Source: a virus
IMG/VR virus record: IMGVR_UViG_3300028275_000006
Span: 62,001-126,000 of that record
Length of the DNA: 64,000 nt
Strand: one strand, 5' to 3'
Shown here: positions 8,227-15,582 of the stretch, one piece after another
Layout of the letters: every line of letters starts with the position of its first letter
Position numbering within the stretch: the first letter of the stretch is position 1
The notes under the pieces: generated by a model
The model's input: the letters and a program-made list of their open reading frames with translations, nothing else
The model's database searches: none
Told to the model about the DNA's origin: nothing
Translations under genes and position numbers: made by a program

Positions 8227-9019
8227 TTTGAATCTTATCTTCCGTGAATAGTATTTTGGGAATTGTAATTTGTACTTGTATAAACAAATTTCCTCTTTGA
8301 TGATTGTGTGGACCGACTGGAAGTCCGTAACTATCACACTTAATCATTTGACTAGGTTGTATGCCTGCCGGAACTTTGATTTCTAATTCTTTGTCTTCTA
8401 ATGTTTTAAAGCGGATTGTTTTTCCTAACATAGCATCAAACGCAGAAATTTCTACTTCTGCATATAAGTTCCTGCCATCACGTTTGAATCTTGGATGTGG
8501 AAGTTCAATAATTTGTGCTATTACATCGCCCCTAGGCATATTAGGAATGCTGTCGTCTCCTAATCCTCTAAAACGAATTGAGTCACCGTTTTGTACACCT
8601 GCAGGAATACTTAATTGTAGTGCCTGTTCTTTTCCACTAGGTAATCTGATACTGCCAGTAACTTCTTTGCCGACAAGTATTTCTTCTAAAGTCATTTCGA
8701 CACGGATATTGATATTCCTGTTCTTTCTGGACTGCTGTCTAAAGCCAGCACCAAAGGGATTAGCACCAAACATGGCACCAAACAAATCATTCATGTCGTT
8801 CATATTGCCAGTATGAAAACTATACTGTGGCATTGGGTTGTCGTATTGAGCTCGTTTTTGGTCATCACTAAGGGTGCGATATGCTTCTTCAATTTGTTGA
8901 AATTTAGAAGTATCGCCGCCTCTGTCAGGATGGTGCTTTGAAGCCAATTTACGATATGCTTTTTTGATATCGTCTTGGCTAGCAGATTTTGAAACTCCTA
9001 GTATTGAATAATAATCCAT
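8195..9019 (-). CDS. dnaJ: DnaJ-like co-chaperone (J-domain protein, no zinc finger)
   Basis: 274 residues. J-domain at about 1-62 with the HPD tripeptide at 30-32 (needed to stimulate DnaK ATPase) and AQYD end. A very short Gly/Phe region ([15 protein letters not shown]) follows, then the C-terminal substrate-binding beta domains ([19 protein letters not shown] and [19 protein letters not shown]). The four CxxCxGxG zinc repeats of classical DnaJ are absent, so it is a CbpA/class-B type. No DnaK is seen in the window, so it presumably recruits host DnaK. First gene after a consensus sigma-70 promoter at 9049-9077; no clear Shine-Dalgarno precedes the ATG. Confidence 0.93.
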   Translation of the reverse strand: MDYYSILGVSKSASQDDIKKAYRKLASKHHPDRGGDTSKFQQIEEAYRTLSDDQKRAQYDNPMPQYSFHTGNMNDMNDLFGAMFGANPFGAGFRQQSRKNRNINIRVEMTLEEILVGKEVTGSIRLPSGKEQALQLSIPAGVQNGDSIRFRGLGDDSIPNMPRGDVIAQIIELPHPRFKRDGRNLYAEVEISAFDAMLGKTIRFKTLEDKELEIKVPAGIQPSQMIKCDSYGLPVGPHNHQRGNLFIQVQITIPKILFTEDKIQIEQLSDRYRT

Positions 9020-9030
9020 AGTGTATGATG

Positions 9031-9064
9031 AAAAAAGGTATAGTAGTAATTATACTATACCTTT
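9031..9064 (-). terminator. Intrinsic terminator ending the lysis operon, overlapping the dnaJ promoter
   Basis: On the minus strand a perfect 12-bp stem, AAAGGTATAGTA / TACTATACCTTT with a 7-nt loop, is followed by further T residues. It lies just after the stop of the small secreted protein gene (9082) and should stop leftward late transcripts. The -10 box of the dnaJ promoter is inside it. Confidence 0.8.
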
Positions 9065-9077
9065 CTTAGGATGTCAA
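9049..9077 (-). promoter_or_regulatory. Sigma-70 promoter for dnaJ-def-clpA
   Basis: Minus strand TTGACA (9072-9077), 17-bp spacer, TATAAT (9049-9054): both hexamers perfect. The -10 box lies inside the terminator hairpin at 9034-9064, and the -35 is 4 bp beyond the stop of the gene at 9082. Confidence 0.9.
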
Positions 9078-9081
9078 GAAT

Positions 9082-9294
9082 TTATTTCTTAGTCGCTGTA
9101 TCTGGCTTAGTACCTTCTACTTTGGTACCTTCGTGCTTTTTGTGTACTTTGACTGTTTTACAAACTTCTTTTTCCTTACCAGTTTTTGCGTCCTTTTGAG
9201 TTACGCAAGCCTTTTTAGTTTTTGGTGCTTCTTCAGCAGCCATTGTTGGCATTGCAAATGCCGCTGTTAATAATAATGCTAAGAATGTTTTCAT
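9082..9294 (-). CDS. Small secreted (signal-peptide) protein
   Basis: 70 residues. MKTFLALLLTAAFAMPTMA is a textbook Sec signal peptide with cleavage expected after AMA or MAA before EEAPKTK. The mature part (about 50 residues) is Lys/Thr-rich with two Cys (KKACVTQKD and EVCKTVKV) that could form a disulphide in the periplasm. Last gene of the late lysis operon, separated from the holin-like gene by 12 bp containing a strong AGGAG. I recognise no family; periplasmic function related to lysis or superinfection is a guess. Confidence 0.7.
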   Translation of the reverse strand: MKTFLALLLTAAFAMPTMAAEEAPKTKKACVTQKDAKTGKEKEVCKTVKVHKKHEGTKVEGTKPDTATKK

Positions 9295-9306
9295 TTGTCT
9301 CTCCTT

Positions 9307-9828
9307 TTAGAGTTCTGGTTGTTCTGGTTGTACAGGCATTGGTTTGCCACTGCTTGAGAATCCTACTGCTGGCGCTGGAGTTGCCTTAGGTGTGCTTCCA
9401 AACCCGCCTCCGCCAAAGCCACTTGGTGCTGGTGCTGGGCTTGGTGTTGCAGAACCGAAAGTCCCAGGTGCGGCACCAAATCCTGTTGAAGGTGCGCTAG
9501 GTGCTGTAAAGCCGCTTGGTGCTGTGGTTGGTGCTCCGCCATTGTTTGCTCCTGCTAATTTTTCTTGTGTGCGACCCATTGCCGCGATACCTAGAACAGC
9601 ACCCATTGCGATGTGGAATAATCCAGCACCTTGTAATGTCAATGGTTGCCATTGTGTAATTTGTGATACGTGCATAATTGCTTGTAACATTGACCATAGG
9701 ATTGGAAATAGAACGAAGTCAAATGCACAAACGCCCATGTATAACCAGCCCATCATTGGACGCCATTTACTGTTCATCCAATCTTCTTTTTTCTTTTCTG
9801 AATCACTCATATCTTTATACTCGCTCAT
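9307..9828 (-). CDS. Holin-like membrane protein with Gly/Phe/Pro-rich tail
   Basis: 173 residues. NSKWRPMMGWLYMGVCAFDFVLFPIL is typical of the phage 3-TM holin family (WRPxMGWxY...CxFDFxxxP), with hydrophobic segments at about 25-50 and 70-90. From about residue 100 the protein turns into a low-complexity tail rich in Ala, Pro, Gly, Thr and Phe with repeated FG/GFG steps (GFGAAPGTFG, GFGGGGFGS). The holin family normally lacks such a tail. It lies in the lysis cluster downstream of endolysin and spanins. Role: inner-membrane hole formation to release the endolysin; the tail may regulate timing or interact with other proteins (inference). Confidence 0.75.
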   Translation of the reverse strand: MSEYKDMSDSEKKKEDWMNSKWRPMMGWLYMGVCAFDFVLFPILWSMLQAIMHVSQITQWQPLTLQGAGLFHIAMGAVLGIAAMGRTQEKLAGANNGGAPTTAPSGFTAPSAPSTGFGAAPGTFGSATPSPAPAPSGFGGGGFGSTPKATPAPAVGFSSSGKPMPVQPEQPEL

Positions 9829-9846
9829 ATTCGCTCCTTTTAATTT

Positions 9847-10410
9847 TTAGAACCAGAGGAATAAACCGTTTAGGCTTAATACTAGTCCGATACCTGCTAC
9901 TACAAAACTGCTCCAAAACATTGCCATACTAACTGCAAGAATACTTGCTGATAGAACAACAATGGCTAACTGATATGCTGTACTAGCATAACCAATCCAT
10001 GGACTAGATTTTTTAGCGTGTTCACGCTCTGCTTCCATCTTACGTGCATTTACAGCAATTTCTTTCTTATCACTGTCCATGCGTTCTGCTTCTGCTTTAA
10101 ACTCTGCACGTAGTTTAGGATCGCTAGTAGTCTTACTAGCAATTTCGTAACTAACTAAACGATTGTTTTTCGCTTGATATTGTGCCCAAGCATTGTTAGC
10201 ACCTAGTGTATTGTTTAAAACTGTACTAGACAATTTACCACCGTACCAACTGTTTACTGCTAGGAATAATGCAAATACAGAAATAACCATACCTGCTTTA
10301 TCTTTAATCTTTGCTTCACGCTCACTGCGAGAACCGGGTGCTGGCTTTGGTGCGCTTTCGTCCTTAGGTTCTTTATTGATTAGTTTTAAAATTGAATCAT
10401 GTAATGCCAC
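9847..10410 (-). CDS. DUF4337-like membrane protein
   Basis: 187 residues. One hydrophobic segment follows a charged N-terminal region (about 40-55, GMVISVFALFLAVNSWYG); a long charged helix with NNAWAQYQAKNNR, characteristic of DUF4337 membrane proteins, follows; two further hydrophobic segments close the protein (about 137-187). No catalytic motif. Located between holin-like gene and o-spanin, so it may take part in lysis, for example as an antiholin or a second holin, but this is inferred from position only. Confidence 0.7.
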   Translation of the reverse strand: MALHDSILKLINKEPKDESAPKPAPGSRSEREAKIKDKAGMVISVFALFLAVNSWYGGKLSSTVLNNTLGANNAWAQYQAKNNRLVSYEIASKTTSDPKLRAEFKAEAERMDSDKKEIAVNARKMEAEREHAKKSSPWIGYASTAYQLAIVVLSASILAVSMAMFWSSFVVAGIGLVLSLNGLFLWF

Positions 10411-10435
10411 TTCTCGGCTCCTTTATAATATACTA

Positions 10436-10696
10436 TTATTTAACACTATCTCTGATTTTTTTCTGCCCGTTGTACCATTCGATCCAATCGTCAACTTTAG
10501 CCTTACAGTCGTAGTATTGTTTGTAGTTATCTGCTACAGTATCTACAATAGTGCTTAATTTGTCGTTTTGTGGATCTACAGTTTTTAAGTCTGGGCAAGC
10601 CTCCAGCAATTCTTTAGGAACTTCAGGAAATGGTGGAATTGTTGTTAAACAACCAGTTAACAATACTGCGGGAATCAATAGGAGTAATCTTTTCAT
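10436..10696 (-). CDS. Outer-membrane spanin lipoprotein (Rz1-like)
   Basis: 86 residues. MKRLLLLIPAVLLTGC is a lipoprotein signal peptide with lipobox LTGC; Cys16 would be lipidated and, with Leu-Thr at +2, sorted to the outer membrane. A Pro-rich stretch (TIPPFPEVPKE) follows as in Rz1 proteins, then an amphipathic region with two Cys and YYDCKAKVDDWIEWYNGQKK. It overlaps the i-spanin gene by 4 bp, giving a two-component spanin pair that fuses inner and outer membranes at the last step of lysis. Confidence 0.8.
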   Translation of the reverse strand: MKRLLLLIPAVLLTGCLTTIPPFPEVPKELLEACPDLKTVDPQNDKLSTIVDTVADNYKQYYDCKAKVDDWIEWYNGQKKIRDSVK

Positions 10697-11154
10697 TTTG
10701 CCTCCGGATTCTTAGCGGCTTTGTTAATTAGATCATTGACTTTAGGATCTAACTTACAATCTGCGTTAATTTGTTTTTCAACTTCTTTAATTTCAGTTTT
10801 AACGGTGTTGTAATATTCAACACGAACTTTTTGTTTTTTCTTTCGTTCGTCTTCTAACTTTTTATTAAGTTCTGTGGACTGGTCGTTCATTTTAGCAACT
10901 TGAAGTTCTAGTTCTGCAACTTTAGCTCTCCAACTTGCTTCTGTGTCGTATCCACCTTTGAAATAAACACCGCCTACTAATAAAGTCACGCTGACTATTT
11001 GAATTAATAAGTGATATGGTGCTAATGCTGGAAACCAGCGAACAATTCTATGTAATAAAAAGAAACTTAGAACTGTTCCTACAATACCTGCCAGAAGAAC
11101 TGTATGAATAATCCACAGTAAAAAACTATCTGGTACCCACGCAAGTAGCCACAT
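10693..11154 (-). CDS. Inner-membrane spanin-like protein (Rz-like)
   Basis: 153 residues. Two hydrophobic segments (about 10-32 and 48-68) precede a long charged coiled coil (about 75-135, ELEVQ-type heptads, many Lys/Glu) and a C-terminal ADCKLDPKVNDLINKA segment; a lone Cys followed by a helix is common in i-spanins. Classical Rz has one TM, so the extra segment is unusual. It is 1 bp from the endolysin stop and overlaps the lipoprotein gene by ATGA. Role inferred: periplasmic partner of the o-spanin. Confidence 0.75.
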   Translation of the reverse strand: MWLLAWVPDSFLLWIIHTVLLAGIVGTVLSFFLLHRIVRWFPALAPYHLLIQIVSVTLLVGGVYFKGGYDTEASWRAKVAELELQVAKMNDQSTELNKKLEDERKKKQKVRVEYYNTVKTEIKEVEKQINADCKLDPKVNDLINKAAKNPEAK

Positions 11155-11155
11155 A

Positions 11156-11782
11156 TTATGCTCCTAATACGTGTAGTGCGTGATTGTAATGCTTGATACG
11201 GTCTTCTAAACCAATTGTTCCGCCGTTAATGCGTTTTGTTAATGTAAGGATGTCGCCCTTGTCTGCCCATTGGTTTAGGTTATTTGTTTCCCAGAACCAG
11301 CAGGCACTTTGTACAGCACCTTCAAATGTTTCTAGGTATTCTGATGCTTCTTCAACTGGGATTTCAAGGCTAGCGGCAAACCAACTGTAATTGTCTTTTC
11401 CGGTAAGTTGGATAAGACCTCTGCCACAGTAGCGGAAACCATCTCCGGACTCTTCTGGTCCGTTACCCATGCGGTTGCCATAAATTCTGTTAGCGATTTT
11501 CTCTGGTTTCTTTTCATATGCTTGTGCTAATTCATCTGTTGGAAAATACTTAGGAAATACTTTGCGTAAACTTGCGGCTTTGTAATTTAAATTTTCTTTT
11601 AAGAATTTGAACCCACCACTTTCATGAGCGCATTGTGCTAGGAAAGCCGCTACACGTTCTGGAGTATTAATATCATACTCTGGAAGTATTTCGCATAACG
11701 CATGATACCAGTGATCCACATAAGGATTGCCATGAATAATATCTGCTAAATGCTCTTTCTTAAAATCAAACGTAAAACTCAT
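11156..11782 (-). CDS. Endolysin, glycoside hydrolase family 19 (chitinase-like)
   Basis: 208 residues, single domain. FLAQCAHESGGFKFLKENLNY carries the catalytic Glu of the GH19 lysozyme/chitinase fold (HESGGF at about 52-57), and YCGRGLIQLTGKDNY (about 117-131) is the second conserved GH19 block. LTKRINGGTIGLEDRI near the C-terminus matches the third. It cleaves the glycan strands of peptidoglycan; no signal peptide is present, consistent with holin-dependent release. The start overlaps the stop of the upstream gene by 1 bp (TAATG). Confidence 0.92.
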   Translation of the reverse strand: MSFTFDFKKEHLADIIHGNPYVDHWYHALCEILPEYDINTPERVAAFLAQCAHESGGFKFLKENLNYKAASLRKVFPKYFPTDELAQAYEKKPEKIANRIYGNRMGNGPEESGDGFRYCGRGLIQLTGKDNYSWFAASLEIPVEEASEYLETFEGAVQSACWFWETNNLNQWADKGDILTLTKRINGGTIGLEDRIKHYNHALHVLGA

Positions 11783-12525
11783 TATAGTTTCTCCAAAATA
11801 ACTGCACGGCCTTTGTTTTCAAACATGAACTTGTTGCCCAGTTTGGTAATGTTGTAGTTGCCAATGTACTTGGTTAAAAACATAACTTCGGCCATGTCGT
11901 TGTATGAGACAGCAATCCTGTCTTCGACACTTTCTAATACTTCTCTTGTACCGCCGGAAACTAGATATTTGAACTTTAATGGCTCAGCGTACACCTTTTT
12001 AAATTCAATAATGTCGCCGTGCATACGAACACTTTCTAACATACTATTGTTGAAGAACTGTTCGTAACTATTTAGTTCCTGTTCCTGCATACGTTGTTTG
12101 TACAACATAGGATTAGTAGGAATAATTTCATCTAGTTTTTCTTGATTAGCCTCTAGGCTATCAAAACTCTTATGATATCTAAAAGCAAACTTGTCAATGC
12201 CTGCTAGTTTAGAAATACCATATAACATATCGCTGATTTGTTCTGTAACTTTACTTGTTCTTTGTAATTCTACAAACACACGATATTTTCCATCTTCTAA
12301 TTCACCGGGACTCATGTCAGCATCTAGAACAAAGTCGTAACCTTTTTCTACAAAACTAACTAAGTCTTCTGCCGGACTGCGACTTTCCACAGTAAAACTT
12401 AAAACAACGACATCTTCGTCGTCGCCCATTTTAGATTTATAATTGTCTACTTCGAATACACGATTTACTAGATTAACTAGATCGTTGGCTAGTAAACTTG
12501 TTTCATTAAGCGGCTGGTGGGGCAC
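11782..12525 (-). CDS. Conserved hypothetical phage protein (GTG start inside upstream gene)
   Basis: 247 residues from a GTG at 12525. The frame is open further upstream, but that part is a low-complexity shadow of the neighbouring Ala/Pro tail. CAGGAGGAGAAG, a near-perfect Shine-Dalgarno, lies about 7 nt before the GTG, inside the upstream gene's coding region, so the two genes overlap by 20 bp. The body (LLANDLVNLVNRVFEVDNY, then VVVLSFTVES and FVLDADMSPGELEDGKYRVFVELQR) is alpha/beta and resembles a conserved T4-like marine phage protein with no assigned function. Position in the late operon suggests a virion or assembly role. Confidence 0.65.
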   Translation of the reverse strand: MPHQPLNETSLLANDLVNLVNRVFEVDNYKSKMGDDEDVVVLSFTVESRSPAEDLVSFVEKGYDFVLDADMSPGELEDGKYRVFVELQRTSKVTEQISDMLYGISKLAGIDKFAFRYHKSFDSLEANQEKLDEIIPTNPMLYKQRMQEQELNSYEQFFNNSMLESVRMHGDIIEFKKVYAEPLKFKYLVSGGTREVLESVEDRIAVSYNDMAEVMFLTKYIGNYNITKLGNKFMFENKGRAVILEKL

Positions 12526-13072
12526 TTGCTTCTCCTCCTGGTGCTGGAGCGGCTGCGGCCGCTGGTGGTGCGCCTGCTGTGGCTTCACCTGCTGGTGGAG
12601 GTGTAAGCTCTGGCGCCTTTTCATTATTTGCTGGCTCTAGTTCGTCCATTAATTGGTTATGATATCCACGGAAAATTTCTAACATTAACTTCTTAGGCAT
12701 CTGTACTTCTACAATCCAAATTGGATGCTCGTCTAGTTTACCAAGTTTTGTACCTGGACGAATGTCGTCAGGTTCTTTAATTTCTCTAGGCTTGACTAAT
12801 GTATCTTTTTTGTAAATTACTCGACAGCCGTATTCCATCAAACGCTTTGCGGCCTGCGGGTTAGGCATTTGTTTGTGAGGCCACATAAAACTAGCACTGA
12901 CCCAATGACGGTCAACGACAGGTCCTTTGATAAGTTCTCCATCGCGCCAGTTTTCAAATACATACATATCCAACTCGTCAAATACACGCTCGAAATCCTT
13001 AAGGATTGCAAGGCTACTATTGTTGTTATATATGGTGTTGATGTTTTCTATAATATCTAAAATATCGTGCAT
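12506..13072 (-). CDS. Conserved hypothetical phage protein with Ala/Pro-rich tail
   Basis: 188 residues. The conserved core (about 1-150) contains LAILKDFERVFDELDMYVF, HWVSASFMWPHKQMP and RPGTKLGKLDEHPIWIVEVQMPK, wording common to a structural-region protein of T4-like cyanophages. From about 152 the chain is a low-complexity Pro/Ala/Gly tail (PPPAGEATAGAPPAAAAAP and so on), whose reverse-strand GC-rich DNA stands out from its AT-rich surroundings. First gene of the late operon behind the GATAAATAC box at 13095-13103. Function unknown. Confidence 0.65.
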   Translation of the reverse strand: MHDILDIIENINTIYNNNSSLAILKDFERVFDELDMYVFENWRDGELIKGPVVDRHWVSASFMWPHKQMPNPQAAKRLMEYGCRVIYKKDTLVKPREIKEPDDIRPGTKLGKLDEHPIWIVEVQMPKKLMLEIFRGYHNQLMDELEPANNEKAPELTPPPAGEATAGAPPAAAAAPAPGGEASAPPAA

Positions 13073-13094
13073 TTTTCAGTCATCCCTCGATGAA

Positions 13095-13103
13095 GTATTT
13101 ATC
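13095..13103 (-). promoter_or_regulatory. Late promoter (GATAAATAC) of the lysis operon
   Basis: Minus-strand GATAAATAC lies 23 nt upstream of the ATG at 13072, matching the T4-type late box (TATAAATA, one mismatch). It would drive the operon from 13072 leftward through the lysis genes to the terminator at 9031-9064. Confidence 0.6.
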
Positions 13104-13157
13104 TAGACGATTTTGATATAGTATCAGTTCTATTTTTCTTCTAGATGTTAAATATTT

Positions 13158-13184
13158 TTGTAGGACCTCTCAGTTGTCCTACAA
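13158..13184 (+). promoter_or_regulatory. Perfect 9-bp hairpin in the phoH leader
   Basis: TTGTAGGAC and GTCCTACAA form a perfect inverted repeat around a 9-nt loop, 46 nt before the phoH start. There is no T-run behind it, so it is more likely an mRNA leader structure or protein-binding site than a terminator. Confidence 0.5.
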
Positions 13185-13230
13185 GAAGTGTGACAATATG
13201 ACGTCCTACGCCTCAAAAGGAGAGCAGTTA

Positions 13231-13986
13231 ATGACGACAAAAAGAGCCAAAAAACGTTTTGCCAACGAGGGCTATAATAATCCTCGAGCAAATGTTATTG
13301 AGTTTCAACCATTTCAACACACACTTCCTCAAAGTCTTCCACAGAAGAAAAAGAGCGTACACGTAATTCCGCGCAACCGTAATCAGGAAGAATATCTATT
13401 TAAACTATTAGACCCATCAAAAAACATAGTTTTTGCTCTGGGCCCCGCTGGCACGGGCAAGACGCTGATAGCGTGTCAAGTCGGTATTAAACTCTTTAAA
13501 GAAGGGTTGGTAGATAAAATCGTGGTAACACGCCCTGCTGTTTCTGTAGACGAAGATCATGGATTCCTTCCTGGTACCCTAGAGCAAAAAATGGCTCCCT
13601 GGACTAGACCCATCTTTGATGTGCTAGCCGAGTACTATTACGCTCGCGATATCGAGAATATGATCCGAGAAGGTGTTATTGAAATTAGCCCGTTAGCATA
13701 TATGAGAGGTCGAACCTTCAAGAAGGCATACATTATTGCAGATGAAATGCAAAATGCTACGCCAAATCAAATGAAGATGTTGCTAACGAGATTGGGAGAA
13801 GGCTCTAAGATGGTCGTAACCGGTGATTTAAGACAAGCCGATAGATTAGAAGATAACGGTTTAATTGATTTCACGGAGCGATTGGCAAATAAACAACTAG
13901 ATTTGTTAAGCGTCGTGCAATTTGGTATGAAAGATATCGAAAGACACGAAGCAGTAAAGGAGGTGTTGTCTATTTACGGTGATTAA
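13231..13986 (+). CDS. phoH: PhoH-family ATPase
   Basis: 251 residues from the ATG at 13231, chosen over an upstream ATG because AAAAGGAGAG precedes it at ideal distance. GPAGTGKT (Walker A) and AYIIADEMQN (Walker B with PhoH-specific DExQN) define the PhoH ATPase; VVTRPAVSVDEDHGFLPG and VVTGDLRQAD are further family blocks. PhoH is very common in marine phages; it is linked to phosphate stress and RNA metabolism in bacteria, but its role in infection is not settled. It is the only plus-strand gene in the first 32 kb and is convergent with the dCMP deaminase gene. Confidence 0.93.
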   Translation: MTTKRAKKRFANEGYNNPRANVIEFQPFQHTLPQSLPQKKKSVHVIPRNRNQEEYLFKLLDPSKNIVFALGPAGTGKTLIACQVGIKLFKEGLVDKIVVTRPAVSVDEDHGFLPGTLEQKMAPWTRPIFDVLAEYYYARDIENMIREGVIEISPLAYMRGRTFKKAYIIADEMQNATPNQMKMLLTRLGEGSKMVVTGDLRQADRLEDNGLIDFTERLANKQLDLLSVVQFGMKDIERHEAVKEVLSIYGD

Positions 13987-13991
13987 ACCTA

Positions 13992-14011
13992 GGAGGGGTT
14001 AATCCCCCTCC
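13992..14011. terminator. Probable bidirectional terminator between phoH and dCMP deaminase
   Basis: GGAGGGG and CCCCTCC form a 7-bp GC-only stem with a 6-nt loop; on the plus strand it is followed by a T-rich stretch. The stop codon of the minus-strand gene (13999-14001) lies in the loop. Confidence 0.6.
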
Positions 14012-14448
14012 ACTTGTTTTACTTCGATGCCCGATGCTTTGAGAAACTTGACCCCCGAGTCATCTCTATAGTTTTCACCATAGTAAACACGATTAATGCC
14101 AGACTGATAGATAAGTTTGGCGCAATCGAGGCAAGGAGCATGAGTAATAAAAATATTAGCACCAAGCCCAGACTCATTACTACGGGCCAATTTAGCAATG
14201 GCGTTTGTTTCGGCATGTAGTACCTCCGGTTTAGTTTTTAAAACTGTTTCAGGTTCATCGTCGCCGTTATCTTCCCAAATCTCATATTCGCAGTTATTAT
14301 CCCAACCTGCTGGCATACCATTGTAGCCAATACTAATAATTCTATCGTCTTTAACTACAATGGCACCTACGTGTAATCGACGAGCATGACTGAGTTCTGC
14401 GAATGTTTCCGCAGTTTTCATGTATGCTTTTACTAACTTAGGCTTCAT
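13999..14448 (-). CDS. Deoxycytidylate (dCMP) deaminase
   Basis: 149 residues. The zinc site is HAETNAIAK (HAE, catalytic Glu) and THAPCLDCAKLI (PCxxC). The N-terminal YMKTAETFAELSHARRLHVGAIVVK matches the dCMP deaminase family, including T4 Cd. It converts dCMP to dUMP, feeding thymidylate synthesis for phage DNA. It overlaps the clamp-loader gene by 11 bp and is the last gene of the operon that starts at 15827. Confidence 0.93.
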   Translation of the reverse strand: MKPKLVKAYMKTAETFAELSHARRLHVGAIVVKDDRIISIGYNGMPAGWDNNCEYEIWEDNGDDEPETVLKTKPEVLHAETNAIAKLARSNESGLGANIFITHAPCLDCAKLIYQSGINRVYYGENYRDDSGVKFLKASGIEVKQVEGD

Positions 14449-15364
14449 TGAGTCTTGCTAATCTAATCAGCGTGGCCGCTAGATTAATTTCAGGATCTGC
14501 CATAGATACGTGATCCACTAATCCTTGTTTAATTACCAGCACAGCATTGTCTTGTGTATGCTCGTCCTTGCCAAACAGAGTAATGTTGTTGTACATCCAA
14601 GTGTAGATTTCTTCCATTTCTTCTGGACGGGCTTGACTACATAACAGTTTACGTGCTTCTTGAATACGGCCTTTCTTAAACAGTTCAACCATTTCAACTC
14701 TGTAATCTGCACTACCTTCTACAGCATCTGGCAGTATTAATTTACCAGCCAAACTGTTCATTTGAACGTTGTTAATACACTTACGCAAATCTGGATATGT
14801 ACCTTTGACATAAGTGTCCAGTGTATCCAAGTCAAATTCGATATTTTCTTCTACAAGAATAGTTGCTACACGAGCAGTAAACTCTGTAATGTCTGTGCGT
14901 TCAATTTTAATTTCTTGGCAACGACTTTTAACTGGAGTAATAATTCTGTGTGGATAGTTACAAGTAAAAATAAAGCGAACGCTGTTACTGTAATCTTCCA
15001 TTAAGTTACGTAGTGCTGGTTGAACAGAATCTTTGTTCATATAATCTGCTTCGTCGATCAGCACAACTTTATAGTCGCCAAACGGCATAGTTTGACAAAA
15101 ACCGATTAGTTTATCAATCCATTCAATTTTACGACCTTCCTTACTGCCGTTAGCAATAAGAATGTCTGTGTCTTCGACACCGATTTCATTTAACAATACT
15201 TTAGCCAGTGTAGTTTTGCCTGTACCAGCATTGCCGCTAAACAGCAAGTGCGGAATAGCCTTCTGACTAATCCATTTTTCAATTTGCTGTTTTAGTGTTT
15301 CATCCTTAAACACATAACCATCTACAGTTTTAGGACGATACTTTTCTACCCATAATTCTTTCAT
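14438..15364 (-). CDS. Sliding-clamp loader ATPase subunit (T4 gp44-like)
   Basis: 308 residues (T4 gp44 has 319). LWVEKYRPKTVDGYVF is the RFC/gp44 N-terminal signature; GNAGTGKTT is Walker A (about 43-51), VVLIDEAD Walker B (about 103-110), and VKSRCQEIK the SRC arginine-finger motif. It loads the ring clamp (gp45) on primer-template DNA and, in T4, thereby also enables late transcription. Its T4 partner gp62 is not evident nearby. Overlaps the upstream 73-residue gene by 4 bp. Confidence 0.92.
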   Translation of the reverse strand: MKELWVEKYRPKTVDGYVFKDETLKQQIEKWISQKAIPHLLFSGNAGTGKTTLAKVLLNEIGVEDTDILIANGSKEGRKIEWIDKLIGFCQTMPFGDYKVVLIDEADYMNKDSVQPALRNLMEDYSNSVRFIFTCNYPHRIITPVKSRCQEIKIERTDITEFTARVATILVEENIEFDLDTLDTYVKGTYPDLRKCINNVQMNSLAGKLILPDAVEGSADYRVEMVELFKKGRIQEARKLLCSQARPEEMEEIYTWMYNNITLFGKDEHTQDNAVLVIKQGLVDHVSMADPEINLAATLIRLARLNEA

Positions 15365-15582
15365 TGTAACGATGCCTTTTGAAAAGTTTTAACTTGATCT
15401 CTGCTTTCACTAATATTATCCACCATAGTGTCATATTCTTCTGGACTTAGCGCAGATTTATAAATGGTCAGTGCCTGTGCAATCATAATAGCCGCTACAG
15501 GCAATGGCCCGTATTCTCCAGCCATGGTATCTGTGAATGACAGATACGTTCCGTATAATTCTTCTAATCGTTCGTCTGTCAA
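15361..15582 (-). CDS. Conserved small phage protein next to clamp loader
   Basis: 73 residues with a TTG start at 15582 preceded by GGAGGAAT. LEELYGTYLSFTDTMAGEYGPLPVAAIMIAQALTIYK-like helix-rich sequence is conserved in T4-like marine phages, without known function. Overlaps both neighbours by 4 bp (15579-15582 and 15361-15364), so tightly coupled with clamp-loader synthesis; it could be a replication accessory, but nothing in the sequence shows this. Confidence 0.65.
   Translation of the reverse strand: MTDERLEELYGTYLSFTDTMAGEYGPLPVAAIMIAQALTIYKSALSPEEYDTMVDNISESRDQVKTFQKASLQ

Noticed and set aside
8227-8337. Longer N-terminus for the peptide deformylase from an ATG at 8337
   Set aside because: It would overlap dnaJ by 143 bp and add about 37 residues unlike any deformylase; the TTG at 8226 gives normal length.
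9344-9850. 168-residue plus-strand reading frame, Pro/Ala/Gly-rich
   Set aside because: It is the complement of the low-complexity tail of the holin-like gene; no ribosome binding site, and the minus-strand gene has recognisable family sequence.
10436-11154. Classical embedded Rz/Rz1 pair
   Set aside because: The lipoprotein gene is not nested inside the other; they overlap by only 4 bp, so they are called separate-type spanins.
12526-12624. N-terminal 33-residue His/Gln-rich extension of the gene at 11782
   Set aside because: It is a frame-shifted reading of the Ala/Pro tail of the upstream gene, and a strong SD-GTG start follows it.
13073-13230. Possible tRNA or small RNA in the largest gap
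   Set aside because: No cloverleaf, T-loop or CCA-like features; only a late promoter and a hairpin were found.
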